Positions 13,218 through 24,795 of a DNA stretch of 64,000 nucleotides are shown one piece after another. The stretch is from Triatoma infestans (Eukaryota > Arthropoda > Insecta > Hemiptera > Reduviidae): contig JAAEAF010000355.1 of assembly GCA_011037195.1 (NCBI GenBank), positions 1 to 64,000 of the forward strand, in the 5' to 3' direction. The stretch's first letter is position 1, and every line of letters starts with the position of its first letter. The notes under the pieces were generated by a model, which had not been told where the DNA came from, searched no databases, and was given only the letters and a program-made list of their open reading frames with translations. The position numbers and the translations under genes were made by a program.

Positions 13218-13334
13218 TGAAGTTAATATTCACAGAAGTCTAAGGTAGGAACTACATTGGTCTTACATAGAGGCAGGCCTTTTCACGGGGAACGGTAGGT
13301 TCAAAAAAACACCTACACATGTTGTGGATAATTA

Positions 13335-13526
13335 GCTCGGAACTTTTGTGTAGATTATGTCAGCAGGAGGAGGAAACGCGGCTCGCATCTGCTGCGGTTT
13401 GATTGTGTTGCAACTGATTGTTTGCGTTAACAGACCTTTGCACGGTAAAACCAGAGAAAATGTAGCGCGAAGAGACCGAGTTGGGAAAGTCCTCAACTTC
13501 ATGAAGAGAGAAGGTTTCTAATGACT
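13335..13526 (+). pseudogene. C-terminal zinc-knuckle end of an I/R1-type LINE
   Basis: Translated fragments give CRLCQQEEET followed, after frameshifts, by VGKVLNFMKREGF and a stop. This CxxC-plus-acidic stretch and GKVL-FI ending are typical of the C terminus that follows RNase H in I/R1-group elements. It lies upstream of the RNase H piece at 13600, so the two pieces are out of order and must come from different copies or a rearrangement. Confidence 0.55.
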
Positions 13527-13599
13527 AGACCTACAACGGCTTAGGGATTGGGATCCATCTTATGTTCAAACTTTGAGGAAATCACCAAAAAAACTGAGG

Positions 13600-14310
13600 A
13601 CCTGCATGAACGTTTATGCTACCTATTCTTTGTTGTGTCTCGGACCAGCGGGTATATACTCTAATTTGCTCGGACAGTCAAGCTTCGTTGATGACGCTGA
13701 ATTATGGTATCTTTACCTCTAAGTTAGTATTGGAATGCTCCAAAAGACTGAAAGAGATATCATCTTCAAAGAAATGTTGTTCCAGTCTAGGTACCAGGTC
13801 ATGTGGGAATCATGGTAAATGACGAGGTGGACAGGTTGACCAAATTAGGCACCTCTCTGCCATTCATTGGTCCTAAGCCTGCTTTTGGCATATCTTTGGA
13901 CACATCTTCCAAACTTAGGCGGCTCCACATCATACGCTCATTTGGGGCTCGGACAGGACTAACAGGGAGATGTTACTATAACTTTCACAAACCTCTGGTC
14001 TAGTCGGTTCCCTTACTGGGCATTGTGGTTTAAGAAAACATCTCTACATAGTGGCTCTTCGCCAGACCATTTGTAGAGACAAAGGTAGAAACATTCATCC
14101 ATCTCATGGACAGTTTCTTGGGTTATTAGGAAATTAGGTTCAGGAGCGGGTATATAATTAGGTTCAGGAGGGCTATATTGCTTTAAGGTTATGGTCAGAT
14201 TTGTTCCGAATCTTGTTGTTATCAACCTAGTAGTTCTTGGAATAGCTATATGTGTCCATAGAGGCTTTGGATTGCGAAGTTGCCCTCCTCTCAATTGAAT
14301 AATAATAGGA
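13600..14310 (+). pseudogene. RNase H and 3' region of an I/R1-type LINE
   Basis: One frame reads ICSDSQASLMTLNYG then TSKLVLECSKRLKEI. After a frameshift comes GIMVNDEVDRLTKLGTSLPF, matching the third-Asp to C-terminal part of the RNase HI domain in I/R1-group elements. LTGHCGLRKHLYIVAL follows near 14000. From about 14200 the DNA is non-coding and matches the end of the copy at 59044-59680, finishing in an AATAATA tail. Upstream RT and endonuclease domains are absent. Confidence 0.7.
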
Positions 14311-15195
14311 AAATAAGTTTCAAAAAATAAACCTAGTACATTGATTCCTCTTAAAGAAAAGTAGAGAATGGCAACAGAACAATTAATTAAATTAGAGTAC
14401 CTGATTCAGCAATTCCTCAAAATAAATACATAAAAAGAACACGCTGTTTCTAAAAATAAATATTCAAGAGATATTACCAACAGTCATTCAACTCGTTTCT
14501 GTTGTGATACATAATATGTATATTTTTTTTTTCAAAGTTAAAGCTGTTCTAGGATGAAATCTATGAATAAACAATATATTCAAATTGTATGTATATAATT
14601 TATCTTAAAGCGTGAATATAAATTGAATGATGTACAATGTAGTGAGAGCATAAATATACGTGTGCAAAGTTAAAAGGGATTGTTCAATAAAATCTAATTT
14701 ATGGTATATTTACATACATATTATGTCATACATATACATTTTTAAACTAACAAAGTGTAAATATTTTTGCTAATAAATATGTGTTAATAAAATGTGTATG
14801 AGTGGTGTGTGTGTGTGTGTGTGTGTGTGAGTGTGTGTATATGTATGATTATTATAGACACTTGGCAAAGATTCATGAAAACTAACTTCTGTATTACTAT
14901 ACTGCACATATATTGTCCTTTTAATCATCTATTTTTTTTGATTTATTATTAGTCTTATTTTATGTATGGTACTTTTTTTTTAATGATCTGATCTGTATTT
15001 CAATGATGTCTCATATTTTATTGGGAGAGTAAAACGCATGGCATCATTTATTATAGTTGAACATGAATGTTGAAAATTTTGGGTGGTCCCTCGTTGGTGT
15101 TATTAGATTAGAGCGTTAGAGCTCTTGAATGAAGTAATTTATGTGAAGTGATATCCATTAAAATAGTATTTAAATGATACTTTACTTACTCTTTT
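14311..15195. other. no gene; (GT)n microsatellite
   Basis: A (GT)n tract spans roughly 14803-14840. The rest is AT-rich with no support for a gene or known repeat. Confidence 0.5.
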
Positions 15196-15290
15196 TAACA
15201 TACTCGAATATAGAGTGGGTTACTCATGACCTCCACCAAGCCGCTATGCCATGCTCCCACTTGAAGGGGAGCCGTTCCCGAAGAAAAAAA
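15196..15290 (-). repeat. possible tRNA-like SINE fragment
   Basis: On the minus strand TGGCATAGCGG fits a polymerase III A-box, within a GC-richer island. No good B-box follows. An A-run flanks the plus-strand right side. Weakly supported. Confidence 0.3.
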
Positions 15291-15399
15291 AAAAAAATCA
15301 TTTAAAATTTCTGAGGATTAAATATTGTAACATTTTTTCCAAACTAGCTACTGCAACTACTTGCTAAATGGGTTAGGTTTAGATGAAACACACTAAACT

Positions 15400-15750
15400 T
15401 GTAACTACACCAATTTATTGTTCTTCACAATAAATTACAAATAAAGTATTCAAACAAACACAGACAATACAAAAGTTCTCTCAGTTCACTTTTTATTCAC
15501 TTTTAACAAGCGCGCACTCCATTTGTAACCAGACTGACTCAATCGAGCTGTTCTTCTCCTATTTATAGCACTGGAGAAGGTCCTGGAAGGTGCTAGATTC
15601 ATCTAGGACGTGATAGACCGTGGGAGAACAATCTAGAAGCGCCCCGCTAGCGCTTCCCAGCGGCCGCGAGGAGAACTTGAGGTGCCTGCTTCTTCCCTTA
15701 GATGACACTAGGGCTGCATTACCTTAGATGACACTAGTGGCTGCATTACA
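15400..15750 (-). repeat. probable solo LTR (family L3)
   Basis: On the minus strand the segment begins TGTAATGCAGCC and ends GTAGTTACA, giving TG..CA-type termini. A TATA box (CTATAAATAG) precedes a likely transcription start, and AATAAA motifs lie downstream, as in an LTR U3-R-U5. The first about 50 bases contain a near-exact direct duplication of a unit of about 27 bp (TAATGCAGCC..GTCATCTAAGG). No matching target duplication is evident, so it could also be one end of a decayed element. Confidence 0.6.
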
Positions 15751-16367
15751 ATATGTTTTCCTAGAACCCCTCAGCCCGGCCTATATGCATAACTATCCTG
15801 TATTTATTTGGGAAGTGTGGATTGGCCATATCCAACAATCAAGCCAATACACATAGGACCTGCAGAGATAGTTGATATTTGCTACTACTAGTTTAAGTCA
15901 TCTATATACAAACTCTGTCATTCCTAGTGGCAACCATAAGAATATCTTTCAGAATGCAATGGATTTGTCTTTGTGGACACTGCCTCTTCTTGATATTCAG
16001 CATAATGGTGCCAAATTTTTTTGATAAGTAAATTTGAAATAATTTTTAGGATTTTTTTTTGGAGAAATTTAGCTAGAATAACAGAGAAAATGAATGTATT
16101 TGCAAAAAAAAAACAACAAAAAAAAAAAACGAATAAAAGAGAGAAGCAGTTGAGTAGATATTGAATACAAGGTAACGTTCATTTTGTTTACTGGTCCACA
16201 GGATGTTTTAAATCTAATTATAGTCAAATGAAAGAGATTAACGTTGGTAGGCATGTATCTTTTGTAACTATAAAGCTAAATTCTTTTTTTCTTTTTTTTT
16301 AAAGTATTTTATTTGTAATTTTAATTTATTTGCCTCTATTTTTTTATATGTAATTCTAAAACACTTT
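15751..16367. other. no feature recognised
   Basis: On the minus strand the part next to the LTR is purine-rich (GAGGGGTTCTAGGAAAAC), which could be a decayed polypurine tract. Beyond that nothing is recognised. Confidence 0.4.
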
Positions 16368-16985
16368 TTTACTTTCTCTAAATCTGAAAGAGGAATTATT
16401 GCGATGGAGTGTTAAATTTTCGCAATTGAGTTTTTCACCGGATGTATGTATATGTTTTGAGGTCCTCTGAGTACGAAAAAGAAATCACAGGAAGATTTAA
16501 CTTGATATTCTGTTTAGTTACTATCATCACTTCTGACAAACATAGTTTTGGTCAAACTCTATCATCCGGAAGTGCACTGTATTGTTTTGTTTTCTCAGTT
16601 TTTCGCTATTTTCTAGAAAATAGCCAAACGATTTTCATTAAACTTTGTTTACTTCTACACACATAAATGCCTATCACGTTTAATTGAAGTATTTTTCCAG
16701 GAAAATAGTATTGGTGGGGAGGGAGGAGTTTTGGGGAAGCAGCGACTTTAAGCACTCTAAAATACCTATTTCAATACAGTGTATGGTTCTGTAAGAGGTT
16801 ACCGTATGGTAAGGCAAAAATGGGTTGCTTTGTCTCAAGAGAAGCCTCACAGCAACATGCGCAAAACGTCGGTTTTTATCAAATCACTGTCGCCGGGTCT
16901 CAACCCGAAAACTCACGTGCTTTTCATGAAAATGCCCGTGGAAACCTAAAAGATCAGTTGTGTGAGTGTTTCACGCCAGATTTTT
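16368..16985 (-). repeat. R1 repeat, antisense copy
   Basis: Read on the minus strand it starts with the R1 5' palindrome (TCTGGCGTGAAACACTCAC) and ends with a decayed 'tctttcagatttagagaaagt' hairpin. Frames within it are composition effects. Confidence 0.65.
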
Positions 16986-17510
16986 TTTTTTGTATCAATT
17001 GCATTTCAAATTTCCTGAAGTGAATTTACATTCAGCTAGATTTATAAATATAAAAGCAAAATAATAATAATAATTTTGACAAGTAAAACGATGGGAAGTA
17101 TCATTAACAAACGGCCAAAACTTCAATTCTCAAAATCATTTCCTAAATAAATCCAGAATATGGTACACATAGTAATTAATAAAAGCTAATTAAGATTAAA
17201 TTATCACATTTTCTAAAAAATATCAGCTGATATAAGGAATTAGAAAAGCGTATTACATTAAATTAGAAAAGTACTCTACATTACCATACTAAAGCATTGG
17301 TTTAATTATTTTACAGAATTTTCAGAACAATAACAGTTGTTTAATTTGTAAGCAGATATAATGTTGTTTTCGTATGGTTGTTTTTTTTTTTGTATTAAAG
17401 AGACAGCGTTTGCTGGATCAGTTTCAAAAAAAAAAATACACTCAAACAAAACATTAAGTATAGACTTAATTCAAGGAGGCAGGAGTAAAACAGTATTGTA
17501 TAAAAAAAAA
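16986..17510. other. no feature recognised
   Basis: AT-rich DNA between two R1 copies. Confidence 0.45.
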
Positions 17511-17560
17511 TTTGACACGATTACAATACTTCCTCTTACTAGGAGTAAGAGAAAGTAAAA
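17511..17560 (+). repeat. R1 3' terminus, head-to-tail with next copy
   Basis: Only the last 50 bases of an R1 copy are present (gacacgattacaatacttcc, then the hairpin CTTACTAGGAGTAAG and GAAAGTAAAA). The next full copy begins at the very next base. Confidence 0.7.
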
Positions 17561-18828
17561 ATCTGGTGTGAAACACTCACACAACTTTCTCTTACTCCAT
17601 TTATCAAAATTATAATTGACAAATTTTATAGTTTGTGTACCAAATTAATTCAAATACGACGAAAACTGAAAAAACCGTTCAGTAAAAGCCCACTTCCGGT
17701 TAACTAATTTTCTTGAAACTCGGAATTTTGGCCATCCATTTATTTCTAATTAATTTTGTTTGGATGATAGAATTGTATAATCAACAATGATCGCACTTAA
17801 GAGAATAACATAACCCCGCCCCTCCCCTAAAAGTGCCATTAAATGAATTTTCCTAGAGAAATGTTGTAAATAAAAGTTGTAGCTCTTTGTATGAGTAGTT
17901 AATATATCAAGTTTAAAGGAAATCGTAGCAGCCACTTTTGAGAAAATCGCGAAAAAGTGAAAAAATCATTTAGTAAAGTGGTAAAGTAAACGCACTTCCG
18001 GTTATCCGATTTTTATCAAACTTGGAATTTCAACAACATATTTAATTCTAATTAACATTATTTAGATGTTAGAATTGTTTAATAAAGTGAAATAGCACTT
18101 TAGATGAAAACCTAACCCCAACCTTCCCCCGTAAGTGCCCTAAATGAATTTTTCCCAGAGAAATGTTTCAAATAAAAGTTGTAGCTCTTTGTATGTGTAG
18201 TTGATATTCCAAGTTTGAAGAAAATCGTTGGAGCCATTTTTGAGAAAATTGCAAAAAAGTAAAAAAACCACAAGCAAAGTGGTACTTCCGGTTGAGGAAT
18301 TTTGACAGGTGACCCACTGTCAGATGCCATGGTGATACCTAGACGGAATATCAAGCATCAACTTTCTACGGTTTTTCGTTTTTGAGCTATGCTGTTCACA
18401 TACATACACAGACACACGGACACACAACACACATACACACAGACCATTTGCTAAAAACCACTTTTTTGGACTCAGGGCCTCAAAACGGATATTTCCGGTG
18501 AAAACCCAATATCGAACCCCACCCTCCCCCCTAAGTGGCCTTAAATGAATTTTCCCAGAGAAATGTTTCAAATAAAAGTTGTAGCTCTTTGTATGTGTAG
18601 ATGATATACCAAGTTTGAAGAAAATCGTTGGAGGCATTTTTGAGAAAATTGCAAAAACGTAAAAAAACCACTAAGTAAAGTGGTACTTCCGGTTGAGGAA
18701 TTTTGACAGGTGACCCACTGTCAGATGCCATGGTGATACCTAGACGGAATATCAAGTTTCAACTTTCTACGGTTTTTCGTTTTTGAGCTATGCTGTTCAC
18801 ATGCATACACAACACACACGGACACACA

Positions 18829-18862
<34 letters not shown>

Positions 18863-18987
18863 ATTTGCTAACAACCACTTTTTTTGACTCAGGGGACCTC
18901 AAAATGGATATTTCCGGTGAAAACTCGATATCGAAAATTTGACACGATTACAGTACTTCCTCTTACTAGGAGTAAGGGGAAGTAAAA
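17561..18987 (+). repeat. R1 repeat, longest copy, with internal tandem duplication
   Basis: Both termini are well preserved. The 3' half occurs twice in direct orientation: about 18110-18510 and about 18520-18930 share 'cccttaaatgaatttt', 'gtggtacttccggttgagg', 'ggtgatacctagacgg' and a (CA)n block in the same order. The duplication makes this copy about 400 bp longer than its relatives. Confidence 0.75.
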
Positions 18988-20857
18988 ATAAAAATAGACA
19001 ATTCCTATAATATGAAAGAAAAAGAAAAAATTTAATAGGAAATTTTTGGCCGTGTTTCATAATTAAGATATTCTGTTTACATTTAATTATATCACCTTTT
19101 AATCACAATAAAAGTGCCGCATCAAACATGGCCTTGGATTGGTATAATTTTGGAACCTAACACACTTTATTTATCTAGGTAATTGAAATCAGTTTCCACT
19201 CGTTACTTCCTTTTAAATGTCAGGATTTGCACAATATTCTAATGTACTTCCTGCTATAAAGTAAGTGAAGTAAGTAAAATTTTTTATTTTATTTACTTCA
19301 TTACATTCAATTCACCAACTACTTTGTGGACCTGCAGAGCAGGTTAACCATAAAATATTCAAAATAAGGGACATTTTAGCGCAAACAATGTTATGATTAT
19401 TTAACTTGTAGCCGGAATATAAATAGAGGGGGGGGGTGAATATATTAAATTTAACATGCGGCTTTCTCCATGTACAGTTTAATACTTGAAATATATATAT
19501 AAATATCCAGACCATATATTCTATTATATTAACTCTATGTTTGCGTGAGTAAATCACAAACTTCACAAACAGAAGAAACAAATAATTGGTGTGCAAGAGA
19601 AGTGGGAACAAAGTTTAACAATTTCTAACATAGACTACATGGTATATGAAATCATCCTTGTGTACCAATTAAATATATATCTCTAGAAGCATTTTCTCTG
19701 TATTCCTATTCTCTACTGGGAATACGAGAGATGAGAGATTTTTAAACAAAAGCAATCATGTTATACAAAGTTTCAAGAAGTTTAAAAAAATACAATTATT
19801 ATATTTTACTGAAAGAGTATGAGTCAAACTTTCTATTTTTCAAGATCTCTTAAAGTTTGTAAATTCTAGACTATTGATAAATCTTCACTAGATTTTTTCC
19901 ACCTAATGGACCGATTTAGCAAGTTTAAAACGTTATTGCAACTGTTTCATATTCTCATACAAATGTAACTTGAGTATGTTATGGTTTGATAAATTTTTGA
20001 AATTAAATATTTCAATGCTTCTGAATGTGAAAATAATTTTTATTTACAATTTGTCTGTAAAACTGAAACAGGCAGGATTAAAACTTCGTTCAGTTTGGGA
20101 TATGACGACTCCAATAATCAGATAATCTCATAATCTTTCGTAGACAGAACCCAATAATCAGACACTTAATGTATGCTAGATGGACATTCAATGATCATGG
20201 AACTTTCCATATATGCAGAGGGACGCCAAGTAGTTCAAAAACCAGCCTAGAACTAACTCTAGGCTAACGGGAGAATGAAATGGCGCAGAATTGTGCACAA
20301 GAGGATGCTGCGCGGCTTTCCTCGGCCTCCTGGCAGTAATTAAGCTATCTATCAAGACAAAAATGTTGAAGAATTCTATCAATTTTTGGTATAGATCAAA
20401 CAAAGAGACTGTGAAGCACTTTCTCAATGAAACTTGCCACATCTTCATGGCCACTAGGAGCATTGAGGAATCGAAAGGTCTGTTCGCAGATCAAAGCTCA
20501 CAAAGAAAAGGATCTATTGAACGATGATGGCCCTTATTCATCTTATTACTCTTCGACAGCCAAAAGTCGAAGAGTTACCGGCTTTTGTTTTGTACTACTG
20601 TGAGGGTCTGGCTACACTGAAGTTCTGATTCCCATTGATATAAATCTGAGCAGTTATTATCTATTCGGGAACCAGCTTGGTAAAACTCGCTTAGGATATG
20701 GAATGAACAGTGTACACAAATATAAAGGGAATGATTAAGTGGAATTATATATCAAAAAATGTCGTCATTTGAATGTACATTCCTGACTTTTTCTTCAACA
20801 CATTTTGATAAATTTTAAACACGAAACCTCTTTCGAACAAAAGAAAGTGCGTTAGGG
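18988..20857. other. no gene recognised
   Basis: Mostly AT-rich. The part from 20180 to 20640 is richer in GC and holds short overlapping open frames on both strands (20188-20463 minus, 20291-20527 plus), with no domain I recognise. It could be an unknown repeat or a small exon. Confidence 0.4.
20548..20575. repeat. perfect hairpin, 10-bp stem, 8-nt loop
   Basis: ACTCTTCGAC and GTCGAAGAGT flank the loop agccaaaa. It has no T-run like a terminator and no partner elsewhere that I noticed. Confidence 0.6.
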
Positions 20858-21088
20858 ACGGATTAGGTCAGTGGTGATGCGCGGGAGCCGCGTGTTCGAA
20901 GCTAGCAGTGCTGCCCTTAAGATTTTTTTTTTCTCCTAGTAGCCTCAACAGTTAATTGTTCGGTATTGATAATAGTGTGGTCTGTAACAAAAAAGCACTG
21001 CCCAGAGTCTAGCACAACACTGAAGAGGCTCCGGGCGCCAATAATGATCATAGTCGTTGACGCCTTAACGACGTTGACATTCCTTTTA
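20858..21088 (+). repeat. tRNA-derived SINE (family S2)
   Basis: An A-box-like TAGGTCAGTGG at 20864-20874 is followed by a B-box-like GTGTTCGAAGC at 20892-20902, then a body of about 180 bp with GC content above its surroundings. The body differs from S1 and from the SINE at 24541. Placing the 3' end is approximate. Confidence 0.5.
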
Positions 21089-21177
21089 CTTCAGTCAATA
21101 CAATTATTATAAAATTGCTAAATTTTCTTTATATTTTTATTTAGCATGTATTTATTCGTCGGTTTTTAGCAAACCAC

Positions 21178-21800
21178 AGACGCAGTCTCAACCCGGAAAC
21201 CCAAATGTTTTTCACTCACCCAACTTTTCTTACTTCAATCAATACTATTTTAATTAACAAGTTAAAATTTAAGCTTAACTGGTAGGCGCCCTTTAAAACA
21301 CCTTTAAAAATCAATTTTTTCGGAAAAATAATACGAATATATCTATACAAATAGTATTCCAAGTTTGAGATAGAAAATCGTTGCCGTTTTAGAGAAAATG
21401 GCAAAAAAAAACTAATAAAACCTATTCAGCAAAGTGAACTTCCTCAATTTGGAATTCTAGCATTGCACTTTCAGGTAGTATGCATGTGATAGAACCATAA
21501 ATTTCACTGAAGTAGTACTTTAGAGGAAACCTTAACGTTACTGCTTTCCCCAGAACCCCCCTCAAAAAAAAAAAAAAAAAAAAAATCGGGGAAAATGCTT
21601 CAAATAAAAGTAATAGACATTTGTGTGTGTAGATAGTAAAAGAATAGAAATTTGATTTTGTTGACGGAATTTGCCCGAAATCTTCTTGTCAGATACGATG
21701 GTAGTACCTAAACGAAATACCAAGTTTGAAAGTTTCTGAGAAATTTTATACAATACAGACACCATTCGGTAAAAACATCTTTTTCGTACTAAAGGGCACT
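21178..21800 (+). repeat. R1 repeat, degraded copy
   Basis: Recognised from 'tgtttttcactcacccaactttt', split by decay, and from 'ggtagtacctaaacgaaataccaagttt' motifs in the R1 order. The ends are eroded. Confidence 0.5.
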
Positions 21801-22359
21801 ACAAAACCTGCATACTAAGGAATAAGAAATAATAATAAAATCTAAAATAATCTTCATGAATGAATAAACAAAGCAAAAAAAAAACCGACTGTATAAAAAA
21901 TATTACATAACATACAATGAGTTTGCAATTTAAAAAGTAAGAAATAATAATACTGATTGCATGTTATTCTTGAATGCACGGACTACGTATGCTAGTTATA
22001 TTATTTACTAACAGATTTGTGTAATGTATGTAACAGAATATAAATATTTATAGGATAGTTTACTTAGTTATTGATAAAATTATATATTTTGGTTTTATGT
22101 TGAAGAAAGTACATCTATTTTGGAGAACAAAAAAAAAAATAGTAATTTATTTCTGGTAATGTAGAGTTATATATTATATATTATATATTATATATTAGTA
22201 TGACTAAGAATTTCTGAATTTGAATTCTTTCTTTAAATAACAGTTATTAAATATTCAATATTATATTAAGAAATGATACATAGCTTTTAGAATAGTATAA
22301 CGTTTTTTTTTAAATAATTGATTTTATAATTTTTGAATAATTTGGTTTTCTATTCTTTT
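21801..22359. other. no gene; short tandem repeat
   Basis: A tandem of the 7-mer TATATTA lies near 22170-22198. Nothing else is recognised. Confidence 0.5.
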
Positions 22360-22800
22360 TACTTTCTCTTACTTTTTCTAGTAAGAGGAAGTATTACGAT
22401 CATGACAAATTTTCGAAAATTTTGAGTTTTCACCGGATTTATATGCTTTTAAGGTTCTTTGAATACGAAAAGTTTTGATTTTTTTTACGAATGGTAGCTA
22501 TGAACAAAATATCTTAAACAACGAATAATTGCAGGAAGTACAACCTGGTATTTTATTTAGTTACAAGGCGGCAACTTAGTTGTGAAACCTGTGGGCGGAG
22601 TCAAATGACGTCACAGCCACTAGAGCTTTGGTAATGGACGGAGTTTAACAGGCGTTTGATTGCCAGAACTATGTTGCCAAGCTATACTAACTTCGCTTCT
22701 GACACGAAGGGTTGAGCGAAATCCATCAACCGGAAGTTCGACTCTACTGATTTTCTTTATTTTTCAGTTTTTCGTGTAATTTTCACGAAAAGAGCCTAAT
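22360..22800 (-). repeat. R1 repeat, antisense, 5' end missing
   Basis: On the plus strand it opens with TTTTACTTTCTCTTAC and a decayed hairpin, then 'gagttttcaccggattt'. The middle (about 22560-22720) contains sequence not typical of other copies. Confidence 0.55.
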
Positions 22801-23346
22801 GGTTTTCTAACATTTTTCTAAAAATGTTTATATTGTTACTGTCTGATAACAAAAGTAAAATTTTGATTTTTAACTCAGAATACAGGAAACTTAAATGTAC
22901 TAAGCTACTTAATACTATAGTGGTAGCTATATTTATTTTGAAATTTTAAAATTAGAATAATGGTTTCTTTTATCAACATTTTGTAGAGAAACCACAAATT
23001 TTTTGAAAATATGTTGTTCTATTTCTATTTTAACCAAACAGCAATGGAAATATTTAGAAATTATCAACGGATTCTTCTTTCCGATCATAGTATGTTTTTA
23101 TTTTGTTTCAATAATTCTGATTGGTTTTTGGATTTTCCTCCAACGTCATTGTTTTAGGGCTCATCAAGTTCGTAGAGAAAGTGACCTCTATTTATAAAGT
23201 TTCTATCATAATCACGTACTCTACAATTAGAGATCATTGTTTCAATCTCTTATCAGCAATAGATATTACAGGATATTAAAACAAAAATAACTTAATTTTT
23301 TTCTGCGAGGCAGCTTTGAGTCTAAATATCAATTAAAAAAAAAAAA
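22801..23346. other. no feature recognised
   Basis: AT-rich. The plus-strand frame at 23003-23197 has a hydrophobic stretch but no recognisable family. Confidence 0.4.
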
Positions 23347-23883
23347 ATCTGGTGTGAAACACTCACACAACTTTCTCTTACTCCTGTTCTCAAAATTATA
23401 ATTGACAAATGTTATAGTTTTGTGTACCAAATTTAACGAAATTCGTCGAAAATTGAAAAAACAGTTCAGTAAAAGCGCACTTCCGGTTTACTAATTTTCT
23501 TAAAACTCGGAACTTTGGCCATCTATTTATTTCTAATTAATTTTGTTTGGATGATAGAATTGTATAATCAACTATGATAGCAATTTAAAGGAAGCTTAAC
23601 CCCACCCCTCCCCTAAATGTGCCCTTAAATGAATTTTCCCAGAGAAATCTTTTAAATAAAAGATGTAGATCTTTGCATGTTTAGTTTATATACAAAGTTT
23701 CAAGCAAATCGTCGGAGCCATTTTTGAGAAAATTGCAAAAACGTAAACAAAACAACTAGTACTTCCGGTTTAGGAATTTCGACAGATAAAGTACTGTCAG
23801 ATCCCATGGTGATACCTAAACTGAATATCAAGTTTCAACTTTCTTACGGTTTTTCAGTTTTGAGCTGTGCTGTTCACATACAT

Positions 23884-23920
<37 letters not shown>

Positions 23921-24058
23921 TACGGACACATACACAGACCATTTGCTAAAAACCACTTTCTTGGACTCAGGGGACCTCAAAACGGATATTTCCCGTGAAA
24001 ACTCGATATCGAAAATTTGACATATTTCCTCTTACTAGGAAGTAAGAGAAAGTAAAAA
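23347..24058 (+). repeat. R1 repeat, compact complete copy (about 710 bp)
   Basis: Both ends are intact: ATCTGGTGTGAAACACTCAC at the left, and the hairpin CTTACTAGGAAGTAAG followed by AGAAAGTAAAA at the right. It has one interior module and one (CA)n tract, and may be the best reference copy here. Confidence 0.78.
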
Positions 24059-24540
24059 TCGGTATCAGGAAAAAAATCTAAATTTTCGTTTCTAATCGTA
24101 CGAAAAGAATGAAATAAAAAAAATAAAAATCTTTACAAAAATTCGAATAAACAATCAGACGTTATTGTCCTATTTATATGATAATATTTTAAAACTATGT
24201 TTTTGCGTGCGTGCGAAAGGAGACTTACAAGTGCGTAAAGTGAACACTTTTGGCCCAGATACAGCCTCCAACAGCGTATAATGATGTATTATTACGTCAG
24301 AATAAAATAAAAAAAAAAAAAAATTTAGCGTCATTAATTTCTTTTAATAAAGCCACAGATGTAGATGCTGTAGGCGCCAAAAATATTCATTGAACAGGTG
24401 TGTCACCTATGATTCTATTATAGATTATTTTATTCAATTTAAATTTGGAAGAATTTATAGGTTTTTTTGTTGTTTTTTTTTTTCAGTTAGACTTCTTAGT
24501 ATTTTGTAATATAAACCTGTTTTTCATTTTATGTTTATAT
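24059..24540. other. no feature recognised
   Basis: AT-rich spacer between an R1 copy and a SINE. Confidence 0.45.
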
Positions 24541-24795
24541 CTGGTTGGTCTAGTGGCTAGCGCACTGGCCTTCTGGGTGCGAGAATTTAGGGTACGATTC
24601 CCGTGAGGGCAACACCCAGCGATCCAGCATCGTGAGAAAAAGTGGGAAGTTACACAGTTGGTAGCGCACCTAGGTAGCGAAAGCCGGAACTAAACGGCGA
24701 GGTAACTGCGGCGTGCTTACCACATGTCCCCCCCTTTTAAAATCGCGATCAATATTTTCAATGGTTTGCAAAATCATCAAACTATTAATAAAATA
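24541..24795 (+). repeat. tRNA-derived SINE (family S3)
   Basis: The head contains the A-box TGGTCTAGTGG (24546-24556) and B-box GGTACGATTCC (24591-24601), 34 bases apart as in tRNAs. A GC-rich body follows, then an AT-rich end with 'aataaaataaaatg'. The acceptor stem does not close, so it is a SINE and not a tRNA gene. Confidence 0.65.

Noticed and set aside
18112..18755. Several overlapping minus-strand frames with the shared start MIFRLGITMASD
   Set aside because: The repetition comes from the tandem R1 duplication. R1 copies elsewhere are not open in this frame.
20548..20575. Transcription terminator
   Set aside because: The hairpin is strong but has no T-run, and the genome is eukaryotic.
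24541..24615. Possible tRNA gene
   Set aside because: A- and B-boxes are present but the acceptor stem does not pair and a long non-tRNA body follows, so SINE is the better call.
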